Shown one piece after another: positions 1 through 7,624 of a stretch of DNA of 64,000 nucleotides. Position 1 is the first letter of the stretch. The number at the start of each line of letters is the position of its first letter. Both the position numbers and the translations under genes were made by a program. Below the pieces are notes generated by a model. That model was not told where the DNA came from. It saw only the letters and a program-made list of their open reading frames with translations, and made no database searches. Source of the stretch: an uncultured Ignavibacteriota bacterium (lineage in GTDB: Bacteria > Bacteroidota > Ignavibacteria > Tepidaquicellales > Tepidaquicellaceae); contig CALGOI010000379.1 of assembly GCA_937959065.1 (NCBI GenBank), positions 1-64,000 on the forward strand, in the 5' to 3' direction.

Positions 1-179
1 ACCCGCCGCTTCCGGGGGGAGGTGGAACGCTCGAACCGGCGGAGCTGGAACCGGTCCATGGAAAACAGGGATGTCTCCCCGCCGGAAAACATCCCGGACA
101 ACAGGACCAGCCCGACACAGCCCGAAACCAGGGCCAGGGTATCGTTCAACACGTTGTGGGAGCCCTCCACGTCTATCAT
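1..179 (-). CDS. 5' fragment of DUF21 (HlyC/CorC, CNNM) membrane protein, runs off the window
   Basis: Reading leftwards from an ATG at 179, about 59 codons stay open to the window edge. The product has a hydrophobic helix (TLALVSGCVGLVLLSGMFSG) followed by GETSLFSMDRFQLRRFE. The FSGxETSLFS pattern plus a basic stretch is typical of the first helix of DUF21/CNNM ion transporters with the HlyC/CorC architecture. Only the N-terminus is present. The DNA is clearly more GC-rich than the phage genes that follow, and this is a bacterial housekeeping-type gene. It is either flanking host DNA or a chimeric contig end. Confidence 0.6.
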   Translation of the reverse strand, partial: MIDVEGSHNVLNDTLALVSGCVGLVLLSGMFSGGETSLFSMDRFQLRRFERSTSPRKRR

Positions 180-332
180 TAGGCCAGCCAACGGGATTCG
201 GCAAGCCCTCCCGGCCGGGTGCAGGTCCGGCTTGTTGGCTGCCTGCCCCCTTTGCTATCGTATTCGGTCTGTTTTCGAGGGCCCCCTGTGGACATCTTCC
301 CCCGGGCCCCAGGGTTTTCCGCTAATCAGGAG
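180..332. other. GC-rich leader and junction between host-like and phage-like DNA
   Basis: This stretch is upstream of the minus-strand DUF21 gene and upstream of the first phage gene. It is rich in C and G runs (for example CCCCCGGGCCCC near 299) and codes for nothing convincing. Composition drops to the phage average near 340, so the junction probably lies between about 310 and 345. No attachment-site repeat could be recognised because only one side of the junction is in the window. Confidence 0.45.
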
Positions 333-1337
333 ATGACGGCGAATGCTCGAGGCGATGCGACGCAACACGAGGATCGTGCTGTGGATTACGATTATCTTCT
401 TCGTGTTGTTGATCTTGACGCATTGAAAGCAATTTCGACCACTACCGTTAGTAATGGAGACATTATGATCGTTGGGCCAAATGGTTATACATACAGGCAG
501 GCCGCCATTGAGGGTGGGGTGAAGCCCAATGATAAATCTGATGAGGACTCCGGCCGGTGGATAGAGGATCCATCGGTTATTAAACCTACCTGTTATATTG
601 TTGGGGACAGCTACGATTTTGGCTCAAACAATGCCACGGAGATCACCGATATAGTTTCCGTAGAGGCTATCGGACTCAAGCTTATAGACCAAGCCACGCC
701 CGGATGGTATGACCGGAAATGCGTTAGGGACCGGCTGAAGGGTCTTGTTTATAGCAAGATGCAGGTTTCTGTTCCTGCTGATGTTGATGATCCGGTTAAA
801 TGGGACTTGTTGACTGATGCGGAAAAAGACATTGCAGCACATTGGTTCTTAGTGGGTAAGCATGACTTTCAGGATGAGGTTTTTGATGATACCCAGAACA
901 ACCGAAGGTATTGGAAGTTGCGGGCACTTAATTACCGTGATTGGACACAAAGCGGGCGGAATGAGAGAATGAAGATGATGGAGTCTATTGTTTTCTGCGG
1001 TATTCAGGATGTGGCAGATGCCTTTAAGATCATAGAGGAGCTTGACCAAATATCTACCGAGGAAGAGTTTAAATTTGACGTTGCCCTTACTTCAGCCACT
1101 ATCCCGGCCAAGTTAACAGAGCGGGTTAATGTTAAGGGCATAAGGAATCTGTACAAAGATGGCATTGAATCTAAGGCTTCTGATGGGCAGTATTCGCTCA
1201 GGGACTTTATAAACTCTACATCAGGAACTATTTACGAGAATGACGGCTTTAGGAGTTACACTTATGCTACAAGGGGTGGTTACACTATCGACTCTCTTGC
1301 TGATGAATTATTAACTGTTATAGACGGAACTTGGTAG
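333..1337 (+). CDS. Tail fibre/spike-like protein, N-terminus uncertain
   Basis: The frame is open from 219, but its first part lies in the GC-rich junction DNA, so the ATG at 333 (334 residues) is the earliest plausible start. The true phage N-terminus may be missing. The segment DLDALKAISTTTVSNGDIMI followed by VGPNGYTYRQA resembles the head-binding or linker repeats of phage tail spikes (ALKAI..t..snGd). The remaining sequence was not recognised. It is the first gene of a tight block: 1 nt separates its stop from the next start, and lysis genes follow. A tail-associated structural protein is likely but not proven. Confidence 0.5.
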   Translation: MTANARGDATQHEDRAVDYDYLLRVVDLDALKAISTTTVSNGDIMIVGPNGYTYRQAAIEGGVKPNDKSDEDSGRWIEDPSVIKPTCYIVGDSYDFGSNNATEITDIVSVEAIGLKLIDQATPGWYDRKCVRDRLKGLVYSKMQVSVPADVDDPVKWDLLTDAEKDIAAHWFLVGKHDFQDEVFDDTQNNRRYWKLRALNYRDWTQSGRNERMKMMESIVFCGIQDVADAFKIIEELDQISTEEEFKFDVALTSATIPAKLTERVNVKGIRNLYKDGIESKASDGQYSLRDFINSTSGTIYENDGFRSYTYATRGGYTIDSLADELLTVIDGTW

Positions 1338-1338
1338 G

Positions 1339-1710
1339 ATGAATGTAATTGAGGACAAGGAGATAGGATTTAATGTGGTATCTATTCTTGGGAAAACCAA
1401 TGACGGATCAGAGACAGGTGGTTTCCAGGTGATAGAAACACAGAATAGCACTACACTATATTCATTGATAAGGGGCATTATTAATGATGCTCCGCAAGGC
1501 GGGTGGTCCAGTATTGACCAGATGAAAACTGCCGGAAACATCACGAAAAAGATCGATGATTATGGTTCTGCTGATAGCCCGGATTTTGTTGAGTTCAATG
1601 AGGACGAAGTTAAGATGATTAAACACCGAATGTCTCCGGAATCTGCCAAATGGAAGATAAACTCTCCCGAACTACGGGATGCCCTTATTTATCTAAGTGA
1701 ATTAAAATGA
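1339..1710 (+). CDS. Hypothetical phage protein, 123 aa
   Basis: Not recognised. The product is a soluble, acidic protein (ends EDEVKMIKHRMSPESAKWKI, then a short helix) with no signal peptide, membrane segment or Cys/His cluster. It starts 1 nt after the tail-fibre-like gene, and its stop overlaps the next start (ATGA type, 4 nt), so the four genes from 333 to 2538 are translationally coupled. Position suggests a tail or lysis accessory role, but nothing in the sequence shows it. Confidence 0.65.
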   Translation: MNVIEDKEIGFNVVSILGKTNDGSETGGFQVIETQNSTTLYSLIRGIINDAPQGGWSSIDQMKTAGNITKKIDDYGSADSPDFVEFNEDEVKMIKHRMSPESAKWKINSPELRDALIYLSELK

Positions 1711-1970
1711 TTTCTGAAACGCAACACATGATAAAAGAATCCGTCTTGGGACTGTTAGACGTTGCGGCAGGGCTATACGCAGTATTGCTTACCATTGCCC
1801 ATGAAAGCATTGAGATGATACAGGCAGAGCCTTGGTTGAAGTTATTGGTGTGGTTGTTGGTTATAGGCTACCTGTTGTTTCGTTGCATATATTGGTATTG
1901 GAAGGCCAAGGGCAAAAAGAACCAGGTTAAGCACTATGAAGAGCGAAACAACCATACAGACAAAATATAA
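1707..1970 (+). CDS. Small membrane protein in lysis cluster, holin or spanin candidate
   Basis: 87 residues. An amphipathic or hydrophobic N-terminal segment (LGLLDVAAGLYAVLLTIAHE) is followed by a strong transmembrane helix (WLKLLVWLLVIGYLLFRCIY) and a basic tail (WKAKGKKNQVKHYEERNNH). The topology, short length and place immediately before two cell-wall hydrolase-type genes suit a holin or inner-membrane spanin. Its 3' end overlaps the next gene by 35 nt in another frame, an unusually long overlap. No family assignment could be made by eye. Confidence 0.6.
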   Translation: MISETQHMIKESVLGLLDVAAGLYAVLLTIAHESIEMIQAEPWLKLLVWLLVIGYLLFRCIYWYWKAKGKKNQVKHYEERNNHTDKI

Positions 1971-2538
1971 GGCTTACCGGGCTTTGGCCAAGGATGGAGA
2001 TCTCATCCTTTGGAGAAAGAACAACTCCATCATGGCCAGTCTTATTAGGTTCTTCGACAATCATTACATTGATGATTCAGGCAAAAAAGTAAAGGATCCG
2101 GCAAAGTGGAACCACATTAGTGTGGTGTATTGGGGCAGGGCAAAAAGGTTGCTTAATTCTGACGCTTGGTCAAACGGAGTGGCTTCTGTTCCTTGCTCTC
2201 ACCGGGTAAGGTATTATGATGACTTTATGGTGCTTAGGCTTAATACCACAAAGCCTCAGTTCATTAACCAGGCAATTGACAAGGTGCTTCTTAATGATTG
2301 GGTAGCGGATGTTCCATACGACCACTTCACCTTGTTACGAATTGCAATATGGAAGAGGACAGGAATCGACTTCACTTTTCTTGGCGACCCGTATAGAAGG
2401 GCCATATGCTCAAGGCTGGCCCAGAAATTTTGTATGGCTTGCCGAATAGGATGTTACAATTTCATCGACAAAATCACTCCGCAGGATTTTGTTAGATTTG
2501 CAGATAAGGATGAGGTTGAAGTCCTTGAGATTGAGTAG
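1936..2538 (+). CDS. Permuted NlpC/P60-type (YiiX-like) cysteine hydrolase
   Basis: 200 residues. GDLILWRKNNSIMASLIRFF (from residue 21) and WNHISVVYWG with His60, then RRAICSRLAQKF with Cys158, follow the order of the circularly permuted papain-fold YiiX/YebB-like family, where His precedes Cys. Such enzymes cut amide or lipid-peptide bonds, and phage members are usually lysis or structural hydrolases. The gene overlaps the upstream membrane-protein gene by 35 nt and is followed 18 nt later by the endolysin gene, which supports a lysis role. The catalytic residues are inferred by pattern only. Confidence 0.6.
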   Translation: MKSETTIQTKYKAYRALAKDGDLILWRKNNSIMASLIRFFDNHYIDDSGKKVKDPAKWNHISVVYWGRAKRLLNSDAWSNGVASVPCSHRVRYYDDFMVLRLNTTKPQFINQAIDKVLLNDWVADVPYDHFTLLRIAIWKRTGIDFTFLGDPYRRAICSRLAQKFCMACRIGCYNFIDKITPQDFVRFADKDEVEVLEIE

Positions 2539-2556
2539 TAACCAATACAGCAAAAT

Positions 2557-3369
2557 ATGATAAAGGATCATTGGAAGAAGGAGATAGCGCTCGAGTCGCA
2601 TCTTCAGAAGGGGGTAAAGGGAAAAGACGTAGAACGAGTACAGGAGTGGCTTAACATCCATAGGGTTAACCATCCTCTATGGCACCAGGAGGTGGTTGTT
2701 GATGGAGACTTCGGGCCAATAACCGAGGCGGCCATCAAGGATTTCCAGTACTTATTCAGAATAGCACCAACCGGTATTGTTGATGAGATGACTTGGCTTA
2801 GGCTTGTTACGCCAATGAAGCAGGCTTTTCAGCACGGAATGGATATCTCTCTTGGCGTTAGAAGGCACTGTGTTGAGGTTGCTATGAAGCATGTTGAACA
2901 GCATCCCATCGAGTTGGGCAACAATGAGGGCCCTTGGGTAAGGTCTTACATGAACGGCAAGGATGGAGACCCATACTATTGGTGTATGGGAGCATACCAA
3001 ACTTGGGTTGACCAGGCGTTCTCGTACAATAAGCTGAAGTTTACTGATCAGATGCCGATGACGTTTAGCTGCGATACACTTGGAAATCACGGGCTTAAAA
3101 CAGGAAGGCTTATTAAGGCGGCTGATATTGTTAAAATGAAGGAGAAAGACCTGAAGAAGAAAATACAGCCGGGAGACGCTTTTCTTCGTGTTAAGGTAAA
3201 AGACAAGGACTGGACCCACACGGGAATGATATTGTCCGTGGAAGGTGATATTGCTGTTTGTGCAGAGGGCAATACAAATGACGAGGGTTCCCGTAATGGG
3301 TACGAGGCGTGTGTTCGCAGGCGTAACTTACGGAAAGGAGACCTTGATGTGTTCACTCTAAACGTATAG
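2557..3369 (+). CDS. Endolysin: peptidoglycan-binding domain plus CHAP/NlpC-like peptidase domain
   Basis: 270 residues. Residues 15-85 form a PG_binding_1 domain: KGVKGKDVERVQEWLN, VVVDGDFGPITEAAIKDFQ, and the closing GIVDEMTWLRL. The C-terminal half has PYYWCMGAYQTW (Cys143), GDAFLRV, DWTHTGMIL (His near 217) and a following EGNTND, the Cys-His-Asn/Glu order of CHAP-type amidases/endopeptidases. It should cleave host peptidoglycan at the end of infection. There is no signal peptide, so export would depend on the neighbouring holin-like proteins. It lies between the YiiX-like gene and the two-helix holin gene. Confidence 0.8.
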   Translation: MIKDHWKKEIALESHLQKGVKGKDVERVQEWLNIHRVNHPLWHQEVVVDGDFGPITEAAIKDFQYLFRIAPTGIVDEMTWLRLVTPMKQAFQHGMDISLGVRRHCVEVAMKHVEQHPIELGNNEGPWVRSYMNGKDGDPYYWCMGAYQTWVDQAFSYNKLKFTDQMPMTFSCDTLGNHGLKTGRLIKAADIVKMKEKDLKKKIQPGDAFLRVKVKDKDWTHTGMILSVEGDIAVCAEGNTNDEGSRNGYEACVRRRNLRKGDLDVFTLNV

Positions 3370-3372
3370 GAA

Positions 3373-3972
3373 ATGGGACTGTTTGGGAAGAAGAAAGACA
3401 AGGACAAGGAGCCTGCCAAGGACAAGAAGCGGTTCAATGAGACCGGGTTTGGTCGTTTCCTGGTGAAGGCGGCCGGAAAGCTTCCTGACATTATTGGTGA
3501 TGTTGCCACCATTATTGAGCGGCCGGTTACCGGGAGTATAGAGGTTCTTAGCGACATACTGAACGAGAAGAAGGCCGAGGCCGATGAATCAGGAGACAAG
3601 GAGAGGGTGTCGGTAATTACACAGCTACAGGTTGACCTTGAGAAGAACCGGCAGGATTTTGAGCGTGATATCTTCGAACTCGAGGTTCGGGACAGGGAGA
3701 GCGCCCGTGATATGTTCAAATCGGATAGCTGGCTTCAAAAGACCTTTGCGCTAACCTTCCTTGTGGCCTATATGCTGCTTACAACATACCTGATCTATAT
3801 CATAGTTCAGACCAACGATGAGCACAAGGAACCGTTGCCGGATTACGTGATAGCGCTGATATCCACGATATTTGGTGCCTTAAGCACAAAGCTGAACACG
3901 ATCGTTAGCTTTCTGTTTGGAAGCTCTATGGGCAGCAAACAGAAAAACACACTGATGTCGGGCAATAATTAA
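3373..3972 (+). CDS. Holin-like protein (GTA_holin_3TM-like)
   Basis: 199 residues. A basic N-terminus (GLFGKKKDKDKEPAKDKKR) is followed by amphipathic helices and a charged coiled stretch, then two membrane helices (FALTFLVAYMLLTTYLIYII and VIALISTIFGALSTKLNTIV). The protein ends with SFLFGSSMGSKQKN. The closing FGSS.GSK signature and the E-R-D-rich segment before the helices are characteristic of the holin family first described from gene transfer agents. It follows the endolysin gene by 3 nt, completing a lysis cassette. Confidence 0.7.
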   Translation: MGLFGKKKDKDKEPAKDKKRFNETGFGRFLVKAAGKLPDIIGDVATIIERPVTGSIEVLSDILNEKKAEADESGDKERVSVITQLQVDLEKNRQDFERDIFELEVRDRESARDMFKSDSWLQKTFALTFLVAYMLLTTYLIYIIVQTNDEHKEPLPDYVIALISTIFGALSTKLNTIVSFLFGSSMGSKQKNTLMSGNN

Positions 3973-3973
3973 A

Positions 3974-4027
3974 ATTTGGCTATATTTACACACTGAACTT
4001 TAACCTTAACACCAAAGCACAACACTC
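3974..4027 (+). promoter_or_regulatory. Possible promoter and leader before the 147-aa gene
   Basis: The 55-nt gap contains TTTGGCTATATTTA, with TATATTTA resembling the Bacteroidota -7 box TAnnTTTG, but no -33 TTTG lies at 19-22 nt. It is a weak candidate. The AC-rich stretch before the ATG has no Shine-Dalgarno sequence. Confidence 0.25.
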
Positions 4028-4471
4028 ATGGCAAGAGCAGTAGAAGTTACCGAAGTATCTCGAAACGGGAACACACCTTTAACACCTTTGACCAAGTATA
4101 TAGGTGTTAAGAGTATTATCAATATTGTGGAAGATGGCACCGGTTCCATCGTTGTCACTGAAGGTAAGGCCCACAATGTAGAGCGTGTAGTTGAGGAAGA
4201 CCCCGCCACCTTACAGGCGGCCATTGATGGGGCGGAAACTGCCGGGGTTAATCAGGTTAACTACGATGTACTTAACATTGTTGGTTACCAGGAGGATAAC
4301 TTCGAGACTCGCCCACAGACATTCCTTATCGATCGTATTAACGAGTTCCGTGAGGACCCAACGGACAACACTCGCACTCGCATCCTCTATAACGAGGAGC
4401 ACCGACAGGAGATGGTTGTGTATGTGGTTGATGAAACTGTTGCAAACGTATTGGCGGACGTAAACGCCTAA
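4028..4471 (+). CDS. Hypothetical protein, 147 aa, possibly structural
   Basis: Not recognised. The protein is soluble, beta-strand-rich and acidic (GVKSIINIVEDGTGSIVVTE, then EDPATLQAAIDGAE and a C-terminal EMVVYVVDETVANVLADV). It is a single-gene unit: a leader precedes it and a strong hairpin terminator follows directly, so it is probably transcribed on its own and possibly abundantly, as small virion decoration proteins often are. That role is inference from the layout. Confidence 0.6.
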   Translation: MARAVEVTEVSRNGNTPLTPLTKYIGVKSIINIVEDGTGSIVVTEGKAHNVERVVEEDPATLQAAIDGAETAGVNQVNYDVLNIVGYQEDNFETRPQTFLIDRINEFREDPTDNTRTRILYNEEHRQEMVVYVVDETVANVLADVNA

Positions 4472-4546
4472 AAGCCCCACCTTTCCTTCAATCGATCCAA
4501 TCGATTCCTTGCTGACAAAGGCCCTGGACTACTTCGGGGCTTTTGT
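4472..4546 (+). terminator. Rho-independent type terminator with long loop
   Basis: AAAGCCCC (near 4472) pairs with GGGGCTTTT (near 4536) around a long AT-rich loop that contains its own small palindrome ATCGATCCAATCGAT. It separates the 147-aa gene from the replication operon. Confidence 0.6.
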
Positions 4547-4596
4547 GTTAATAACATTGTTGATTAAATACAAAGTGTTATCAAAATAATATATTT

Positions 4597-4627
4597 TTTG
4601 TTGCGTATTATTGTACTCGTAATTTAT
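4597..4627 (+). promoter_or_regulatory. Bacteroidota-type promoter of the replication operon
   Basis: TTTG at 4597-4600 and TAATTTAT at 4620-4627 are 19 nt apart, matching the Bacteroidota -33/-7 consensus TTTG and TAnnTTTG. The ATG of the first operon gene is at 4635, only 7 nt past the box, so the transcript would start within a few nucleotides of the start codon or at it (leaderless). It drives about 9 kb of plus-strand genes through groEL, since no terminator was seen inside that block. Confidence 0.55.
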
Positions 4628-4634
4628 TCACAGC

Positions 4635-4982
4635 ATGAGTGGGATAAGTGAGGAGAAGGAAACACAGTCATTAGAGCAATTAGATAAAAGGAAGGTTTAC
4701 TGCTATATCCCGGTTGACGAGGACGATCCTGATAAGGGCGGGAAATGGATGACAGTGATACATCCACGGCAGTTTGCGATGATGGCCAATAGAAACCCTT
4801 CTCAGATAAGCGTGTATGTGAACACGGTTGACAGGTATGGGAATAGAAGGCTTAATGTAGTTTATCCCTTTCAGCATGGGGAATACCTTGGGAGCTACTA
4901 CATTATAATGGACCAAAAGGCTGAAGCCTATCTAAGGAAACGAAAGAAGTTGGATCGAAAAAAGGAACGAAGAAGGAAATGA
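4635..4982 (+). CDS. Hypothetical protein, 115 aa, first gene of replication operon
   Basis: Not recognised. It has a mostly beta core (RKVYCYIPVDEDDPDKGGKW, SQISVYVNTVDRYGNRRLNV) and a strongly basic C-terminal tail (YLRKRKKLDRKKERRRK) suited to nucleic-acid binding. The start codon lies just after the promoter box, suggesting a leaderless message, and the stop overlaps the next start by 4 nt. Place and basic tail suggest a DNA- or RNA-binding early protein, which is inference. Confidence 0.65.
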   Translation: MSGISEEKETQSLEQLDKRKVYCYIPVDEDDPDKGGKWMTVIHPRQFAMMANRNPSQISVYVNTVDRYGNRRLNVVYPFQHGEYLGSYYIIMDQKAEAYLRKRKKLDRKKERRRK

Positions 4983-5299
4983 CCGATTTAAGCAAGGTGT
5001 TTAAGAAGGAGCAGGTGGAGTTGTATAATCAATATCCTGATCTGTTCACCCATGATGAGTTTGTTAAGGCATGGAAAGGCTATTTGGACATGCGCAAGCT
5101 AATTAAGAAACCCGCTACGCTAAGGGCTGAAGAACTTGGTATAGGGCAGGTTATCCGGCTGTCAAAAGGAGATGTTGGCACAGCGGTGAAAATAGTTGAC
5201 CAATCCACGTTCAAATCATGGCAGGGGCTATTTCCCTTACGAGAGGATTTGAATGATGAACCGGCCGGACAAAGAACAACACTTAAGATTGGTGACTAA
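4979..5299 (+). CDS. Hypothetical protein, 106 aa, upstream of DnaB
   Basis: Not recognised. It is a small soluble protein with an alternating helix pattern (DLSKVFKKEQVELYNQYPDL, KAWKGYLDMRKLIKKP). It overlaps the previous gene by 4 nt and the helicase gene by 47 nt. An unknown protein that overlaps and is coupled to DnaB could be a helicase loader, but there is no motif to support this. Confidence 0.6.
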   Translation: MTDLSKVFKKEQVELYNQYPDLFTHDEFVKAWKGYLDMRKLIKKPATLRAEELGIGQVIRLSKGDVGTAVKIVDQSTFKSWQGLFPLREDLNDEPAGQRTTLKIGD

Positions 5300-6722
5300 G
5301 GTGGTTGACGATAGCGTATTCATAAACATCACCCCTACCGCTTACGATGTAGAGGACGTGGTGTTAGGTGCTTGCATAATATCTAAGAACGTACTGATAA
5401 GTTATGCTGACTTACTTAGGGATGAGCTATTTCACAAGCCGGAGAACAAGATAATATTTGGATGCCTCAAAGAATTGTATGATGCCGGAGACAAGGTTGA
5501 CATGGTAACAGTGTACAACCAGGTTCGCAGCAGGGGCAATATAGATGATATCGGAGGGCCGGGCGCTATTAGTGAGTTGACAGCAAGGATCAGTGGCGGG
5601 GAGAATACCGAGAGGCACATTCGGATATTACAACAATACGCCATGCGTAGAATGATCATTGACATGGCCGTGGATGCTGCTCAGTGTAATTATGACGACA
5701 CAAAGGACGTATTTGACTCTATAGAGGAGATAGAGAAGTCATTGGTAGAGATACACGAGATAATCGATTCAGGACGCTCTCAGAGCATGGCAGAGGTGGT
5801 TGACGATGTATTGAAACAGGTAAACACTGCCAAAGAGCATAAGGACAAGAATATGATGATCGGTCTTCCTACTCCGTACAAGCGGTTCAATAACGAAACG
5901 GGTGGCCTTCAGAAGACCGATATGATCGTTATTGCCGGACGGCCGGGAATGGGAAAGACGACATTTGCAATTAACATAGCGGACTACATATCAAATCTGA
6001 TGAACGACTCCCGTCCGGGTGTGTTCTTTTCATTGGAGATGAGTGCCGCTCAATTGGTTCAAAAGCTATTAAGCAAGCAGTCCAGGGTGTCAACCTCATC
6101 AATGCGCAAAGGGAGTATTAGCGATGGCCAAATAAACGATTTGTATTCGGCCGGGATGAAACTAAAGAAGGTGGGTAAAATGATAATTGATGACACCGCT
6201 GCTATTACCCCATTCCAGTTAAAAAGCAAGATCAGAAAGTTAAAGGCCAAGTACAACATTGAGTGGGCTGCTATCGATTACCTGCAACTGATGAGGTCTC
6301 CATCCAAGAAGAACAGGGAGCAGGAGATAGGCCATATTAGTGGATCGATCAAGGAGATAGCCAAGGAGTGCGGAATACCGATCATCGCCATATCTCAACT
6401 TAGCAGGGCAGTAGAGCAAAGAGGAGGAGATAAGACACCTCAATTATCCGACCTGCGTGAGTCGGGCTCTATTGAGCAGGATGCCGATATGGTTATACTG
6501 CTGTACCGGCCAGAGTATTACGGGCTAACCGAGGACGCTGAAGGGAATAGTACAACCGGTAAGTTGAGGGCTGATATAGCAAAGCACAGGCATGGGGGAA
6601 CATTTGATTACTGGATGAAGTGTGCTCTTGAGTACAGTTTAATTGAGAATTTGGAAGAGACGGGATATAGCGCAACTCCGCTTCCCCCTAATAGGGACTG
6701 GATGGATGAGTTAGATGACTAA
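5253..6722 (+). CDS. dnaB: Replicative DNA helicase, DnaB family
   Basis: 489 residues, close to bacterial DnaB length. The N-terminal helical domain has the usual AYDVEDVVLGACIIS start. The RecA-like domain carries Walker A GRPGMGKTT at about 229-237, FFSLEMSA, Walker B WAAIDYLQLM at about 338-347 and the later ISQLSRAVEQR and DLRESGSIEQDADMVILLYR blocks. It unwinds DNA 5' to 3' at the fork as a hexamer. No primase domain is visible here or nearby, so priming is probably by the host or an unrecognised gene. The ATG at 5253 lies inside the preceding gene. Confidence 0.95.
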   Translation: MMNRPDKEQHLRLVTKVVDDSVFINITPTAYDVEDVVLGACIISKNVLISYADLLRDELFHKPENKIIFGCLKELYDAGDKVDMVTVYNQVRSRGNIDDIGGPGAISELTARISGGENTERHIRILQQYAMRRMIIDMAVDAAQCNYDDTKDVFDSIEEIEKSLVEIHEIIDSGRSQSMAEVVDDVLKQVNTAKEHKDKNMMIGLPTPYKRFNNETGGLQKTDMIVIAGRPGMGKTTFAINIADYISNLMNDSRPGVFFSLEMSAAQLVQKLLSKQSRVSTSSMRKGSISDGQINDLYSAGMKLKKVGKMIIDDTAAITPFQLKSKIRKLKAKYNIEWAAIDYLQLMRSPSKKNREQEIGHISGSIKEIAKECGIPIIAISQLSRAVEQRGGDKTPQLSDLRESGSIEQDADMVILLYRPEYYGLTEDAEGNSTTGKLRADIAKHRHGGTFDYWMKCALEYSLIENLEETGYSATPLPPNRDWMDELDD

Positions 6723-6725
6723 GCA

Positions 6726-6929
6726 ATGGCCAGAGGAAGATACTACCAGGCGAAAGCTAAAGGAAAAGTTATTAAGAGACAGAGCCTTCGCAGTCTTGTG
6801 GTTTGCGGTGGGTGTAATACTCGTATTCATCACAATGCTTTTACTTGGTATGACGAGATGACGGGGAAATTCTATCACTTTAAGGACGCATGTTTAACTG
6901 AAGAGCAAATAAAACGAAAGCAATTATGA
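6726..6929 (+). CDS. Small zinc-binding-type protein, 67 aa
   Basis: A basic N-terminus (MARGRYYQAKAKGKVIKR) is followed by VCGGCNTRIHHNAFTWYD and a later HFKDAC. CxxC with downstream His and Cys suggests one zinc knuckle. It begins 3 nt after dnaB and overlaps the DUF3164 gene by 4 nt, so it belongs to the replication operon. Function unknown; a nucleic-acid-binding accessory is plausible from charge and metal site. Confidence 0.65.
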   Translation: MARGRYYQAKAKGKVIKRQSLRSLVVCGGCNTRIHHNAFTWYDEMTGKFYHFKDACLTEEQIKRKQL

Positions 6930-7624
6930 TACAGTTTCAGCAAGAGGGGGACACATGGTATGAGGAGGACGGTACCTCTGTTCCTCTTAACCGGGTTACG
7001 GACTTCGAAAAGTTCTGCGAAAAGAAGGCGGGGGTGGTTTTTAAAAGGGGATTGGCCTTACATGAAAAGATGCAAGACTTCAAGGCTTACCTTGCTGATC
7101 TTTGCGATAAGGCATATCACAAGTTTCGGGAGGAGAACAAGTCTGATGACGATGACTCTCCAACCAAGACATTCACCTGGCATAACTTCAACCGGAGCAT
7201 TAAGATACAGATGGAGATCAAGAACCGGTATGTTTTTGATGACAATAAGGTATCATTGTGTCAGGAGAAATTCAACGACTTCATTGATTCAATAGAAGGT
7301 AATGAGGAGGTAGAAATGCTAAAGGGCATCATTCATGATGCCTTTCAAAAGCGCAATGGCAAGTTTGACGCAACCCGGCTGGATAGTTTGTTCCGGCATA
7401 AGGATAAGATAGAGAACAAGAACTTCCATGAAGCGCTTGAACTCTTAAAGGATGCCCGTCATCACCTGCCACAAAATACCTACTACAGGATATTTAGAAA
7501 AGTTCCGGTGTATGAGGGTGACGTTCCGGTTGACAACAAGTATGAGTACGAGTTGATCGACCTTCAATTTAGTAGTGTTAACATTTTAAAATCACAAGAA
7601 AATGGCGAGAGGATCGAACAGTAA
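6926..7624 (+). CDS. DUF3164 family protein
   Basis: 232 residues. Layout and motifs match DUF3164 (best known from Mu-like phages): a helical N-terminus with a long FKAYLADLCDKAYHKFREEN helix, the central TWHNFNRSIKIQMEIKNRYV, then LIHDAFQ-like GIIHDAFQKRNGKFDATRLD, and the C-terminal YYRIFRKV strand. Molecular function is not established, and members sit in phage replication or transposition operons. Here it lies between the zinc protein and the SSB-like gene, overlapping the latter by 23 nt. Confidence 0.65.
   Translation: MIQFQQEGDTWYEEDGTSVPLNRVTDFEKFCEKKAGVVFKRGLALHEKMQDFKAYLADLCDKAYHKFREENKSDDDDSPTKTFTWHNFNRSIKIQMEIKNRYVFDDNKVSLCQEKFNDFIDSIEGNEEVEMLKGIIHDAFQKRNGKFDATRLDSLFRHKDKIENKNFHEALELLKDARHHLPQNTYYRIFRKVPVYEGDVPVDNKYEYELIDLQFSSVNILKSQENGERIEQ

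Noticed and set aside
219..332. N-terminal extension of the first phage gene
   Set aside because: The extension lies in GC-rich DNA that codes for a DUF21 protein leader on the other strand and has no phage-like sequence; the frame is open by chance.
22..336. Plus-strand ORF of 104 codons at the left edge
   Set aside because: Low-complexity Pro/Arg-rich translation of GC-rich DNA; the minus-strand DUF21 reading explains the same bases.
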